A stretch of 64,000 nucleotides of DNA from Leptolyngbya sp. CCY15150 (GTDB lineage: Bacteria > Cyanobacteriota > Cyanobacteriia > RECH01). The notes under the pieces were generated by a model. That model saw nothing but the letters and a program-made list of their open reading frames with translations, had not been told where the DNA came from and did no database searches. How positions within the stretch are numbered: the stretch's first letter is position 1; each line of letters starts with the position of its first letter. Where the stretch lies: contig NZ_JACSWB010000135.1 of NCBI RefSeq assembly GCF_016888135.1, positions 52,292 to 116,291 on the forward strand, read 5' to 3'. Shown in pieces: positions 51,289 to 60,130 of this stretch. Made by a program: the position numbers and the translations under genes.

Positions 51289-52731
51289 TTACTGTTGAGT
51301 CTCGATGGGGCGTTGATCCGGTACAAATGTGGCAGGTTCCGTTTCGATCGCAACGGCAGGATCAAGGTTAGGAATGGTTAACTCCATGTTGGGGCCTTGA
51401 CGGATAATTCGACTGCCAAAGTATAGCGTTGAAACAAACAGAATCGAGTAAATAACAGCAAATAGGGTAAGAGATGTCAAAACATTGCCGGCGGGAAGCT
51501 GAGACGCAGCATCGGCCGTGCGGATTTGACCATACATCGTCCAGGGTTGCCGTCCCACACAGCGTACAATCCAGCCCGACTCAACAGCAATATAGCCCAA
51601 GGGAGCCGCAAAAATCCAAGTGCGCAGCAGCCATGTTTGGCGAGCAATTTTTTCGCTTGAAAGATTTCCAAGCATCCACTGCAACAGACTCCATAGCATC
51701 AGCCCTGCTAAAAAGAAGCCAATACCGCTCATGATTCGGAATGAGTAGTAGATCAATCCCACCATGTGAGGGCGATCGCTAGAGGGCCATTCTTTTAATC
51801 CCAAAACTGGCGCAGATAGATTTTTCTTAAATTCTAGAATGTAGCCTAAACCATTGGGAATGCTAATTTCCCAGGTGTTGCTTTGTGTTGATTCATCGGG
51901 CAACGCTAGTAAACTCCAATCTGCAGGCTGTCCAGCCGGGCTGGTATCCCACTTAGCTTCCATGGCAGCGAGCTTGGTCGGTTGATACTGAGCAACCTGC
52001 TCAGCGCTGAGGTGACCGATATAGATCTGGAGGGGCGTGACGGCGATCGCGGCAGCCAACACAATCTTTAGGGATTGACTGAAAAATGCTTGATGGCGAT
52101 TGTTGAGGATATACCAGGCGCTAATGCCGCCAATGACAAACAGCGATGTTTCCAGCGTGGCAAAAAACATATGCGACACGCTTTTAATCATAAAAGGATT
52201 AGCGATCGCTTGGAAGTAGTCACTGACAATAAACTTACCGTCCACCATTTCTCCACCTGCTGGACTTTGCAGCCAAGAATTGGCCACCAAAATCCAAAAT
52301 GTCGATAGGTTAGCACCGAAGGCAACCATAATGGTGGCCAGGTAGTGAATAACTGGGTTAACCCGTCCCCAGCCAAACAGCATAATGCCTAGAAACCCAG
52401 CTTCTAGCATAAATGCCATAGCACCTTCAAAACCTAGGATGCTGCCAAAAAAATCGCCTACAGCTTCTGAAAAGGGTGCCCAGTTCGTTCCAAACTGAAA
52501 CTCCATGGGCAGCCCTGATGCCACCCCAATCCCAAAATTGAGAACGTAGAGTTTTGACCAAAACCGAGCATGGCGGTAATAGTCAGGATTGCGCGTTTTC
52601 AGCCATAGTCCTTCTACAATCACCAGATAGATGGCCATTCCAGTCGTCAGGACAGGCCAAAGCATATGAAAGATAGCAGTTAGGGCAAACTGCATCCGAG
52701 AGAGTGCAACTGTGTTTGATAAAAGATCCAT
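51289..52731 (-). CDS. cydA: Cytochrome bd quinol oxidase, subunit I
   Basis: A 480-residue haem-bearing subunit. SRMQFALTAIFHMLWPVLTTG carries the haem-ligand histidine region, and GLPMEFQFGTNWAPFSEAVG plus FEGAMAFMLEAGFLGIMLFG are diagnostic. The motif VGRQPWTMYGQIRT near residue 395 is GRQPW, and the loop between helices 6 and 7 is short, so this is the CIO-type (cyanide-insensitive) member typical of cyanobacteria. It is co-transcribed with cydB. The upstream region to 52800 has an AT-rich stretch with TATTA/TAATA dyads, a possible redox-regulated promoter. Confidence 0.95.
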   Translation of the reverse strand: MDLLSNTVALSRMQFALTAIFHMLWPVLTTGMAIYLVIVEGLWLKTRNPDYYRHARFWSKLYVLNFGIGVASGLPMEFQFGTNWAPFSEAVGDFFGSILGFEGAMAFMLEAGFLGIMLFGWGRVNPVIHYLATIMVAFGANLSTFWILVANSWLQSPAGGEMVDGKFIVSDYFQAIANPFMIKSVSHMFFATLETSLFVIGGISAWYILNNRHQAFFSQSLKIVLAAAIAVTPLQIYIGHLSAEQVAQYQPTKLAAMEAKWDTSPAGQPADWSLLALPDESTQSNTWEISIPNGLGYILEFKKNLSAPVLGLKEWPSSDRPHMVGLIYYSFRIMSGIGFFLAGLMLWSLLQWMLGNLSSEKIARQTWLLRTWIFAAPLGYIAVESGWIVRCVGRQPWTMYGQIRTADAASQLPAGNVLTSLTLFAVIYSILFVSTLYFGSRIIRQGPNMELTIPNLDPAVAIETEPATFVPDQRPIETQQ

Positions 52732-53346
52732 GGGTTCTCGATGATTAGACTAAGTATTAAGCTCTCAGAATTACTAATACTGTACGTCGTAAACAAGGCA
52801 GGCAACGCTTGTCCTGCAAAAGTTTTAAGATTTTCAAGGATTAATCTACTGTGGGGGCCAAAGGGTGGTTGTTCAACCTAAAGTGATGATTCAAATTTGA
52901 TAGAATGAGCGATCGCCCCAAAGTTGATCCAAAATTCTAACCAGGTGATATAGTAGGCGAGCATCAAGAGATGTGCGAGCGATCGCACCCATGTGTTGCA
53001 TTGAGGCATGGCTCTAAGTGTTTAGCATTCTACTGCTTGAACCTTGAGAAATTCTTGAGAAACATCTAGGTTCTAGTTGAAACTCTCTTCAAGACTTGAT
53101 CCTTTCTTAAAAAGAACCAGGTTTTGATCAAGATTCAAGCTAGGCTAGACGCTGCTAATTGCTGAGCCCAGTTCAAAACAACACGATTTAAACGATAGTC
53201 TAAGTCCTGTTGTTAGTTAGCAACACCTGTATCTTATCTATGTGAGATTGCTGAGATGAGCATTTCACACTACCATCATCGTTCCTGCATAATTCCTTAC
53301 TGCATTGATTAGCCAGCTTTGGGTTTAAATTAATCAGGACAATACC
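52732..53346. other. Intergenic region between divergent cydA and glycosyltransferase genes
   Basis: About 610 bases without a supported gene. Contains GTATTA and TAATAC as an inverted pair near 52756-52782 on the cydA side, and CTTGATC / GATCAAG around 53094-53132, flanking an A/T-rich stretch. Several runs of TTGAGAA and TTCAAG occur near 53040-53140. Promoters of both genes should lie here. Confidence 0.4.
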
Positions 53347-54279
53347 ATGCAAGCATCTATTTGCACGTTGTTTGAAGGAGACTACCATTATGGAGTGGGA
53401 GTTCTAGCTAATTCTCTTTATCAACGAGGATATCGAGGAACGATATGGGTAGGCTATCGTGGAAACTTACCACCTTGGGCATCAACTGCTAAGCAAAGTG
53501 AAGGCTATCAAGAATTGGTGGCTGCCGATGGACTGTGTCTGCGATTTATACATATAACAGCAGATACGTATTTCTCTTTTTACAAACCTGAATTCATGCA
53601 GATTCTCTGGAAAGACTATTGCCCAGAGGCAGAAGCCATGTTCTATTTTGACCCTGACATTGTAAATCGTAGCCTGTGGGATTTCTACGAGCGATGGGTT
53701 CAACGGGGTGTTGCTCTTTGTGAAGATGCCTGGCCCTATTTCCTCACCTCTAATCATCCAATTCGCCTAGCTTGGCGAGACTATATTGAAACTAAGGGAT
53801 ATCCCTGTCTTCGATTATTGGAACGGTACTATAACGCCGGATTTGTGGGCATCCACAAGGATCATGCATCTATTCTTTCCCTATGGTCAACCCTGATCAC
53901 CTTGTTCAGGAATGATGATGCATACATGTCTCGTGGCTCAGATCACCGCTATCCATACATTAATCTGCATGACCAAGACGCCTTAAACATTGCACTCATG
54001 GTTAGCATGTATCCTATGAGTACTGTAGGGCCAGAAGGTATGGATTTTACCACTAGAGGTTTTCTGATGTCCCATGCAGCAGGCGCAAACATCGTCAAAC
54101 CATGGAGAAAGAAACTCATCGCCAAGGCACTTGGCGGGGTATCTCCTTCTTATACAGATAAACTATTCTGGCAACATGCAACATCTCCAATTCCAGTCTA
54201 CTCACATCGCTATGTGGATAGAAAAAAACTTGCCCTGCGGATTGCTTCAGCAATTGGACGTTTTATTCGTCGTAGCTAA
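53347..54279 (+). CDS. Glycosyltransferase-like protein (GT-A fold, DxD motif)
   Basis: A 310-residue protein with the plan of GT8-like nucleotide-sugar transferases. The N-terminus MQASICTLFEGDYHYGVGVL is the first beta strand and nucleotide region; YFDPDIV (D102-P-D104) is the metal-binding DxD motif; YYNAGFVGIHKDH and NLHDQDALNIAL correspond to the acceptor region of the family. The C-terminus is basic (RIASAIGRFIRRS). It stands alone. The sequence is somewhat AT-richer than its neighbours, and glycosyltransferases of this type are often found in exchangeable surface-polysaccharide regions, but no other such genes are nearby. Confidence 0.72.
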   Translation: MQASICTLFEGDYHYGVGVLANSLYQRGYRGTIWVGYRGNLPPWASTAKQSEGYQELVAADGLCLRFIHITADTYFSFYKPEFMQILWKDYCPEAEAMFYFDPDIVNRSLWDFYERWVQRGVALCEDAWPYFLTSNHPIRLAWRDYIETKGYPCLRLLERYYNAGFVGIHKDHASILSLWSTLITLFRNDDAYMSRGSDHRYPYINLHDQDALNIALMVSMYPMSTVGPEGMDFTTRGFLMSHAAGANIVKPWRKKLIAKALGGVSPSYTDKLFWQHATSPIPVYSHRYVDRKKLALRIASAIGRFIRRS

Positions 54280-54716
54280 GGTTAGTGTAGATCTGACGAG
54301 TTTTTCTAGGGCTTCACCTTCTGCGATAAGAATTTGGGGCTTCACGCTCAAGATTGCTAGCTAGCATCCGCGCTGGCGTTTCTGAATGCAGGTATGAAGT
54401 CCTAAATCTGTCCTCACCCCAGCCCTCTCCGCAGGGAGAAGGGTTGGGGATGAAAGCAAATCATATCTCGATTTTGCAACGCCGCATCTGCACCTATGCA
54501 GGCAAAACCCGCCTAGGCGGGGTCATGAAGGTCAATGATTCAGTAAAAGACGACTTAGTTTGTTGAGCTGTAAGTTCAAGCACTGGACACTAGCATTTAT
54601 CAGTCAATTGGGGTTAAGATAGGGAGAGGGTAGCGCTTAATAGGATAGACTAATGATAGTTAATTCTCTCGTTTCAAGCAAAATCTAGGATTAAATTACT
54701 TTCAGGACATACTTCT
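54280..54716. other. Intergenic region with a reversed repeat copy
   Basis: Contains the shortened repeat copy at 54375-54483. The final 120 bases include GATAGGGAGAGGGTAGCGC and an AT-rich stretch that probably hold the promoter of the slipin gene. Confidence 0.4.
54375..54483 (-). repeat. Shortened 141-bp family member, reverse orientation
   Basis: Ends GGCGTTTCTGAAT (54375-54387) and ATTTTGCAACGCC (54471-54483) are inverted. On the reverse strand it reads GATTTGCTTTCATCCCCAAC and contains the CCCTTCTCCC block, as in the copies at 33511 and 36842. Overall 109 bases, with the second hairpin arm lost. Confidence 0.55.
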
Positions 54717-55640
54717 ATGACTGGCGAGACCCAGACTGATCCGAAAGTTTATGCTACTCCAACGGCTGAGCATGTTTCCTTGGGGGGAACGATTCGCTCC
54801 GTTTTGTTTTGGATTCCCACGGTATTGTTGTTTATCGCGATCGCTCAAGGTGTGCAAATGGATCGCTTGGAACGCAAGGCCCCCCAGTTGGTAGCAGCGT
54901 TATTGGCCAGTACCCTATGGAATGGTTTAGTGGGCGGGGTGCGGGTGGCGGCAGAGTGGGAACGTGGTGTGATCCTGCGGCTTGGCAAATTTCAGACTAT
55001 TCGCGGCCCTGGCTTATTTTACACGATTCCAGGTTTAGAGTATGTGCGGTTTGTGGATACGCGCACCTTGGTGGTCAATATTCCTCAGCAAAAGGCGATT
55101 ACCCGTGATAACGTACCTGCTGTTATCGACAGTGCCCTATTTTTCATGGTGCGGGATCCAGCCTTAGCGATTACCTCGATTCAAGATTTTCGCTTCGCTA
55201 TTTCCCAATATACCCAAGCTGCCCTGCGGGATGTGGTGGGAGCGTCTACCCTTGATGAACTATTGTCAGAGCGCGAGCAAGTTCAACAGCGGATTGCCAG
55301 TATTGTGGAAGAACGGGTGCAGGCCTGGGGGCTGAATATCGACTCTATCCAGCTCCAGGATTTCGAGCTACCAGAAGATTTGAAGCGGGTTATGTCTCGT
55401 CAAGCCGCCGCTGAACGGGAAAAACGCGCCACCATTACCAAAGCTGAGGGCGATCGCCTCGCGGCCCAGAATCTAGTCGATGCAGCGAATCTGATGGCGG
55501 AAAATCCTATTGCCTTGGAACTCAAGACCCTGCAGGCTTTAGATAGTTTAGGGAATAATGTATCCAACACGGTTATCCTGTTTCCCATAGAGTTGGCCAG
55601 AGCTATGAAAGCGATCGCCCCTCCTTCTCCTGAGCCCTAG
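54717..55640 (+). CDS. Slipin / SPFH (band 7) membrane protein
   Basis: A 307-residue stomatin-like protein. Two hydrophobic stretches lie near 28-45 (VLFWIPTVLLFIAIAQG) and 57-70. The SPFH domain follows (EWERGVILRLGKFQTIRGPG, VDTRTLVVNIPQQKAITRDN, AALRDVVGASTLDELLSER). The conserved ending EKRATITKAEGDRLAAQNLV leads into the oligomerising coiled coil. Slipins form ring-like assemblies that organise membrane microdomains and modulate proteases or channels. It lacks the usual NfeD partner gene here. It ends five bases before the convergent pstB gene. Confidence 0.9.
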   Translation: MTGETQTDPKVYATPTAEHVSLGGTIRSVLFWIPTVLLFIAIAQGVQMDRLERKAPQLVAALLASTLWNGLVGGVRVAAEWERGVILRLGKFQTIRGPGLFYTIPGLEYVRFVDTRTLVVNIPQQKAITRDNVPAVIDSALFFMVRDPALAITSIQDFRFAISQYTQAALRDVVGASTLDELLSEREQVQQRIASIVEERVQAWGLNIDSIQLQDFELPEDLKRVMSRQAAAEREKRATITKAEGDRLAAQNLVDAANLMAENPIALELKTLQALDSLGNNVSNTVILFPIELARAMKAIAPPSPEP

Positions 55641-55645
55641 TGGGA

Positions 55646-56458
55646 TTAAAGCGACATATGACCATAATGGATATAGCTCCAGGTCGCAGACGAGGATGGA
55701 CTGCCAAAGATTTTGGGGGTTTCATCATACTCAACTAACTGTCCTACAAGGCGATCGCCCTCGGAAATCACGTTGAAGAATGCTAAGCGATCGGTAATGC
55801 GGGCCGCTTGGCGCAGATCGTGGGTTACCATCACAATCGTATAATGCTGCTTCATTTCAATGAGTAAGCTACTGATGCGATCGGCGGAGACTGGGTCAAG
55901 GGCGGCGCAGGGTTCATCCATTAAGATAATATCTGGCTGTAGGGCAATGGTGCGGGCAATACAAAGGCGCTGCTGCTGACCGCCGGAGAGCAGCATGGCA
56001 TTTTTATTCAAGTCTGCCTTTACCTCTTGCCAGAGACCTACCTGACGCAACACCTGCTCCACAATAGCGTCAATATCTTGCCGACAGCCATTCACCCGTA
56101 GCCCAAGGGCGATATTGTCGTATACCGATTTGGGGAAAGGATTGGGTTGCTGAAACACCATGCCAATTCGGCGACGCACAATGGTATCGGGTATGGCGTA
56201 CAAATTCTGTCCAGCCAGACGAATCTGTCCTTTGATCGTAGCAGCGGGTACAAAATCAAGGAGTCGATTAAAGCAACGCAATAGGCTACTTTTGCCACAG
56301 CCTGAGGGGCCAATGAGTCCCGTGATTTGTTTAGGATAGATCTTGAGATTGACTTGGTGCAAAATGGTCTGACCGCTGTAGGCGATCGCTAAGTCCTGAG
56401 CTTCTAAAATAGCCATGTCTGGCCTAGCCTGAGACATGGAAGAAAATAAAGTAGGCAT
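55646..56458 (-). CDS. pstB: Phosphate ABC importer ATPase
   Basis: A 270-residue ATPase. Walker A GPSGCGKSS (50-58), PstB-specific FNRLLD just after it, signature LSGGQ (157-161), Walker B IILMDEP (177-183) and VTHDLRQAARITD are visible. The PstB hallmark VFQQPNPFPKSVYDNIA is intact. The start ATG 56458 is selected because AGGAG (56470-56466 on this strand) lies seven bases upstream and overlaps the stop of pstCA. It powers the fused permease encoded directly upstream. No pstS or phoU is in the window. Confidence 0.92.
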   Translation of the reverse strand: MPTLFSSMSQARPDMAILEAQDLAIAYSGQTILHQVNLKIYPKQITGLIGPSGCGKSSLLRCFNRLLDFVPAATIKGQIRLAGQNLYAIPDTIVRRRIGMVFQQPNPFPKSVYDNIALGLRVNGCRQDIDAIVEQVLRQVGLWQEVKADLNKNAMLLSGGQQQRLCIARTIALQPDIILMDEPCAALDPVSADRISSLLIEMKQHYTIVMVTHDLRQAARITDRLAFFNVISEGDRLVGQLVEYDETPKIFGSPSSSATWSYIHYGHMSL

Positions 56459-56468
56459 CCACAAACTC

Positions 56469-58355
56469 CTAGCGAACATAGCGACTATGGAAATCTCGGA
56501 GCAGCACGGCTGCAAGGTTGAGCAGGAACACTAATCCGCCTAGGACTAAAATGGCGGCGGCGGCATTGACCTGATAGCCATCCTGGGGACGGGCGGCCCA
56601 AAAGAAGATTTGGGTGGGCAAGGTCGAAAACGGATCTTGGAGTCCGGCAATCGATAAGGATGGAGCAACACTGACAAAGGCGATCGCTCCGATGGCAATG
56701 AGGGCAGCGGCTTCTCCGGCAACGCGGGATAGCGCCAGCATAATTCCCGTAATGATACCTGGTGCAGCCGCTGGTATGATGACGTGACACAGCGCCTGGA
56801 GTCGGCTCATGCCTACACTGTAGCCAGCTTGCCGGAGCTGACTCGGCACAGAGCGCAGAGCACTGCGGGTAGTAATAATGACTAGGGGCAGGGCAATAAT
56901 GGACATCACCAGCGCTGCAGAGAGCAGACTGCGTCCGCCGGTAATTGGAGAAAGCTGTCGGACAAAGAGCGCTAGTCCTAGGAGACCATAGAGGATGGAG
57001 GGAACAGCAGCTAAGTTAGCAATCAAGACGTCTAGGGCACGATTTAGGGGGCGATCGGGGATATATTCCTCTAGGTAAATTGCGGCTGAGATACCAATGG
57101 GAATGGTCATCATGGCCGTCATCAACATCAGCAACGTTGTTCCCACTAAGGATGCATAGATGCCTGCATCTTCTGGGCGACGAGATGGAAAGTTGACGAG
57201 AAAGTCCCAGCTTAGTCGGCTAAACCCACTGCGAAAAGCTACAAGAGCCATCAGCAATAGCGTCAAGATGCCCACCATGACGGACAAGAATCCTAGAACC
57301 GTCAGCAGGCGATCGAGCCATTGCCGCCGGTTGAGATTGCCGCGAAATGCCACTGGCGGCAAGGTCATGGCTGGAGCGATCGCCCCTAGGGGAAGCGTTC
57401 CCTGCAGCATGTCTACTGATGGAATGAGCAGTTGCTGCATCCCTTTTTTATAGCGATGCAGCAACCATCGCCCGAAGCTATTGAGAGATAAGGTGATTAA
57501 AAACAAGACCATGCCCGCCGCAAAAATGGTATGAAATCTCAGGGAATCGGAGGGTACATCGCCTAAGCTCACCTGGATAATATAGGCCGTGATGCTGGAA
57601 ATAGGAACTAAGGGATTGAGGGTGAGGTGGGGGCGTTGTCCGGCAGCGATCGCTGCAATCATCGTTTCTCCCAGGCTGCGGCTGGCAGCGAGGGTGTAGG
57701 AGGCAAGAATCCCCGGCAGGGCGGCGGGCAAGATGATGTGCTGAATCACCTCTCGCTTAGTAAACCCTAGGGTGTAGGCTCCCTGTCGAAGGGTAGCGGG
57801 TATGCTGCGCAGCGTATCTTCACCAATGGATGAAATGATCGGTACAATCAACACCCCGGTCACCAATCCAGCACTCAGGGCGTTAAACACCGACAGGCTG
57901 GGTATCACCCTCTGCAGGGCTGGCGTAACAAACGAGATGGCAAAGTAGCCAAAGACGATTGTGGGAATGCCCGACAGGGTTTCTAGGGCAGATTTCAGCA
58001 CTTGTCGAGCTGGATCCTTGGCGTACTCACTTAAATAGATCGCCGCTAGGGTACCCACGGGAACGGCAAACAGCATGGCGATGGTTGAAATCAGTCCCGT
58101 ACCGGCCACCAGAACAATGATGCCGTAGCCCTGGTTAGAAAACAGGGGCGTCCAGCTCGTATCGGTGAGAAACCTCCCTAGGGAAACCTCTCGGAAAAAC
58201 AAAAAGCTCTGATAGATGAAGGTCGCCATGATGGCGATCGCTATCATGGTGGGAATGGCAGCGGCGATCGCAAAGGCCGTGTGAGCTAAGGCATCAACCC
58301 AGGATCCTGGGCGATCGCGGGTGGGCTTGGGTGACTTGAAACTAGGTAAACTCAT
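56469..58355 (-). CDS. pstCA: Phosphate ABC importer permease, PstC-PstA fusion
   Basis: A 628-residue protein made of two complete permease domains. The first (about 1-295) is PstC-like: WTPLFSNQGYGIIVLVAGTG, ALETLSGIPTIVFGYFAISF and SSIGEDTLRSIPATLRQGAY. The second (about 345-628) is PstA-like: SWDFLVNFPSRRPEDAGIYA, ANLAAVPSILYGLLGLALF and RSALRSVPSQLRQAGYSVGM. Each half has an EAA-type cytoplasmic loop and about six membrane segments, with a 50-residue linker. In most bacteria these are two genes. The start is placed at ATG 58355 (MSLPSFKSPK); the open frame upstream to 58541 lacks family resemblance. The fused gene is followed after 10 bases by pstB. Confidence 0.9.
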   Translation of the reverse strand: MSLPSFKSPKPTRDRPGSWVDALAHTAFAIAAAIPTMIAIAIMATFIYQSFLFFREVSLGRFLTDTSWTPLFSNQGYGIIVLVAGTGLISTIAMLFAVPVGTLAAIYLSEYAKDPARQVLKSALETLSGIPTIVFGYFAISFVTPALQRVIPSLSVFNALSAGLVTGVLIVPIISSIGEDTLRSIPATLRQGAYTLGFTKREVIQHIILPAALPGILASYTLAASRSLGETMIAAIAAGQRPHLTLNPLVPISSITAYIIQVSLGDVPSDSLRFHTIFAAGMVLFLITLSLNSFGRWLLHRYKKGMQQLLIPSVDMLQGTLPLGAIAPAMTLPPVAFRGNLNRRQWLDRLLTVLGFLSVMVGILTLLLMALVAFRSGFSRLSWDFLVNFPSRRPEDAGIYASLVGTTLLMLMTAMMTIPIGISAAIYLEEYIPDRPLNRALDVLIANLAAVPSILYGLLGLALFVRQLSPITGGRSLLSAALVMSIIALPLVIITTRSALRSVPSQLRQAGYSVGMSRLQALCHVIIPAAAPGIITGIMLALSRVAGEAAALIAIGAIAFVSVAPSLSIAGLQDPFSTLPTQIFFWAARPQDGYQVNAAAAILVLGGLVFLLNLAAVLLRDFHSRYVR

Positions 58356-58801
58356 GCCTCTCTGACTAATCCGCCGGATCGATTCCCTTATTACGTTGTG
58401 GTTGCACCCTGAGTTTTTACGCCTCTGGCAGCAAGCTGTTGAGAGACCGCCCCTAGTGTACGGGGTGGAGATAAAGGCAAGTTTAAGCTTTCTCAATTGG
58501 CAGGATGGGGGCTGTGGGAGGACATAACGATTGGCCAGCATTTCGACGTCGCTTCATGCCCAAATCCTGATGCAAAGAGGGTTGAGTGACGCCAAAATCC
58601 GTCCCCTGAGCTTCCTGACGCGCAGCGGGTTGAGCGAAGCCGAAACCCGGTGTAGCTGCATCGAGCAGCGGGTTGAGCGAAGCCGAAACCCGTCACCCAA
58701 GCTGCATTTCATGGCGTCCACCGACTTACACCCGAGAAATCCAGGTACAATGCAGCAGAGTACATTCGATCTAGCTCCAATCGACCTCCGATCTACCTGC
58801 G
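58356..58801. other. Intergenic repeat cluster upstream of pstCA and the YhcG-like gene
   Basis: Divergent promoter region. The middle part carries the hairpin repeat cluster at 58574-58692. The last 100 bases include TACAAT at 58747-58752, a possible -10 box for the forward gene. Confidence 0.4.
58574..58692 (+). repeat. GGGTT-AACCC hairpin repeats (three units)
   Basis: The 28-base unit GCAGCGGGTTGAGCGAAGCC followed by GAAACCCG occurs exactly at 58622-58649 and 58665-58692, with period 43. A decayed unit (GAGGGTTGAGTGACGCCAAA) precedes at 58577. Each unit folds through CGGGTT and AACCCG. A related hairpin is at 12659-12720. Confidence 0.75.
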
Positions 58802-59827
58802 ATGACTGCGCCCTCCCTCGATCGCCCCTACCAAGATTTTCTCCAGGATCTGAAACAACGCATTCAGGCGGCCCAAGTGCGGGCTGCCCTAGCGGTTAAC
58901 TGCGAACTCATCACCCTCTATTGGCAGATTGGCCGAGACATTCTCAGCCGCCAGCAGGCCCAAGGCTGGGGAGCCAAGGTGGTGACCCAATTGTCGCAAG
59001 ATTTGCGCCAGGCGTTTCCAGACATGAAGGGCTTTTCCCGCACAAACCTGCTCTACATGCGGGCGTTTGCCGAAGCCTACCCCGACGAGGCAATTGTTCA
59101 ACAGGTTGTTGGACAAATTCCTTGGGGGCACAACATTCGTCTGTTGGAAGCTGTCAAAGATCCAGCAGAACGGCTGTGGTATGCCCAACAAGCGATCGCC
59201 CATGGCTGGAGCCGCAATGTGTTGGTGCATCACATCGAACGCCAGCTCTATCAACGTCAGGGAGAAGCCATCACCAATTTTGAAACTGCTCTACCCAAGG
59301 CCCAGTCTGACCTCGCGCAGCAGTTGATCAAAGATCCCTACAACTTTGACTTCCTCACCCTCGAAGCCGATCGCCAAGAGCGCGACTTGGAGAGAGCCCT
59401 GACGGATCACATCCGCGACTTTCTCTTGGAGCTAGGCGTGGGGTTTGCCTTCATCGGCAGTCAGTATGCCATGGAGGTGGGCGGCAAGGACTATCGCATC
59501 GACCTGCTGTTCTACCATGTACAACTCTATTGCTATGTGGTGATTGATCTGAAGATGGGGGAATTTGAGCCAGAGTTTTCCGGCAAGATGAATTTCTACG
59601 TGTCTGCCGTGGATCACCAGTTGCGATCGCCCCGAGATGCCCCCACCATCGGCATTATTCTCTGTAAATCGAAGGACAAAACCGTGGTTGAATATGCCCT
59701 CCAGGGTCTCAACAAACCCATCGGCGTGTCTACCTACCAGCTCAGTGATGCCCTGCCGGAAGACCTCCAAGGCACCTTGCCCACCGCCGAACAACTGCGC
59801 CGAGAACTCAACCAGCCCATTCCCTAG
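58802..59827 (+). CDS. YhcG-type PD-(D/E)XK nuclease (DUF1016)
   Basis: A 341-residue protein. The N-terminal domain (about 10-150) is the DUF1016 winged-helix part, with LITLYWQIGRDILSRQQAQG, GFSRTNLLYMRAFAEAYPD and QIPWGHNIRLLEAV. The C-terminal domain is a PD-(D/E)XK nuclease: YRIDLLFYH gives D234 and VVIDLK gives D249-x-K251, with a preceding glutamate-bearing helix (E209/E210). Residues match the expected catalytic set. The family occurs near restriction systems and mobile DNA and probably processes recombination or foreign DNA. Here it is solitary, next to repeats, which fits recent mobility. Biochemical role remains inferred from the family. Confidence 0.88.
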   Translation: MTAPSLDRPYQDFLQDLKQRIQAAQVRAALAVNCELITLYWQIGRDILSRQQAQGWGAKVVTQLSQDLRQAFPDMKGFSRTNLLYMRAFAEAYPDEAIVQQVVGQIPWGHNIRLLEAVKDPAERLWYAQQAIAHGWSRNVLVHHIERQLYQRQGEAITNFETALPKAQSDLAQQLIKDPYNFDFLTLEADRQERDLERALTDHIRDFLLELGVGFAFIGSQYAMEVGGKDYRIDLLFYHVQLYCYVVIDLKMGEFEPEFSGKMNFYVSAVDHQLRSPRDAPTIGIILCKSKDKTVVEYALQGLNKPIGVSTYQLSDALPEDLQGTLPTAEQLRRELNQPIP

Positions 59828-60130
59828 ACCCAAATTTTTCTTACCATGCAATCCAATTGGTGAGTTGCTTCGTAACTATTTGTGAAGGTGTCTGAGAAGA
59901 CGCCTGCTTGTGGAGAGATGCGCGTTAGCCGCTTTCCATGGTGGGATAGATGTCAATGTGCTGTATTGGTCAAAAACACGTGAAAACTGCGTGTTTTCGC
60001 CAATAATCGAGAGAAATCAGCCTAAAGTTTGATTTTTCTCACAGTTAGAGTCTCTATCTTGTATTCACGGCAACAGACATTTTTTTTGCTGTTGAAGTAG
60101 ACGCAGTTTAGTTGAACGAGGAACGTTACT
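59828..60130. other. Intergenic region with two hairpins upstream of the fasciclin gene
   Basis: AAAACACG (59973-59980) pairs with CGTGTTTT (59990-59997), extended by TTGG (59966-59969) with CCAA (60000-60003). In the probable 5' leader, CAACAG (60071-60076) pairs with CTGTTG (60089-60094) around a T8 loop. GAGGAA at 60118-60123 is a good ribosome site for ATG 60131. Confidence 0.5.

Noticed and set aside
58356..58541. N-terminal extension of the PstCA frame
   Set aside because: The residues are cysteine- and basic-rich without membrane or family character; the ATG at 58355 gives a normal PstC start.
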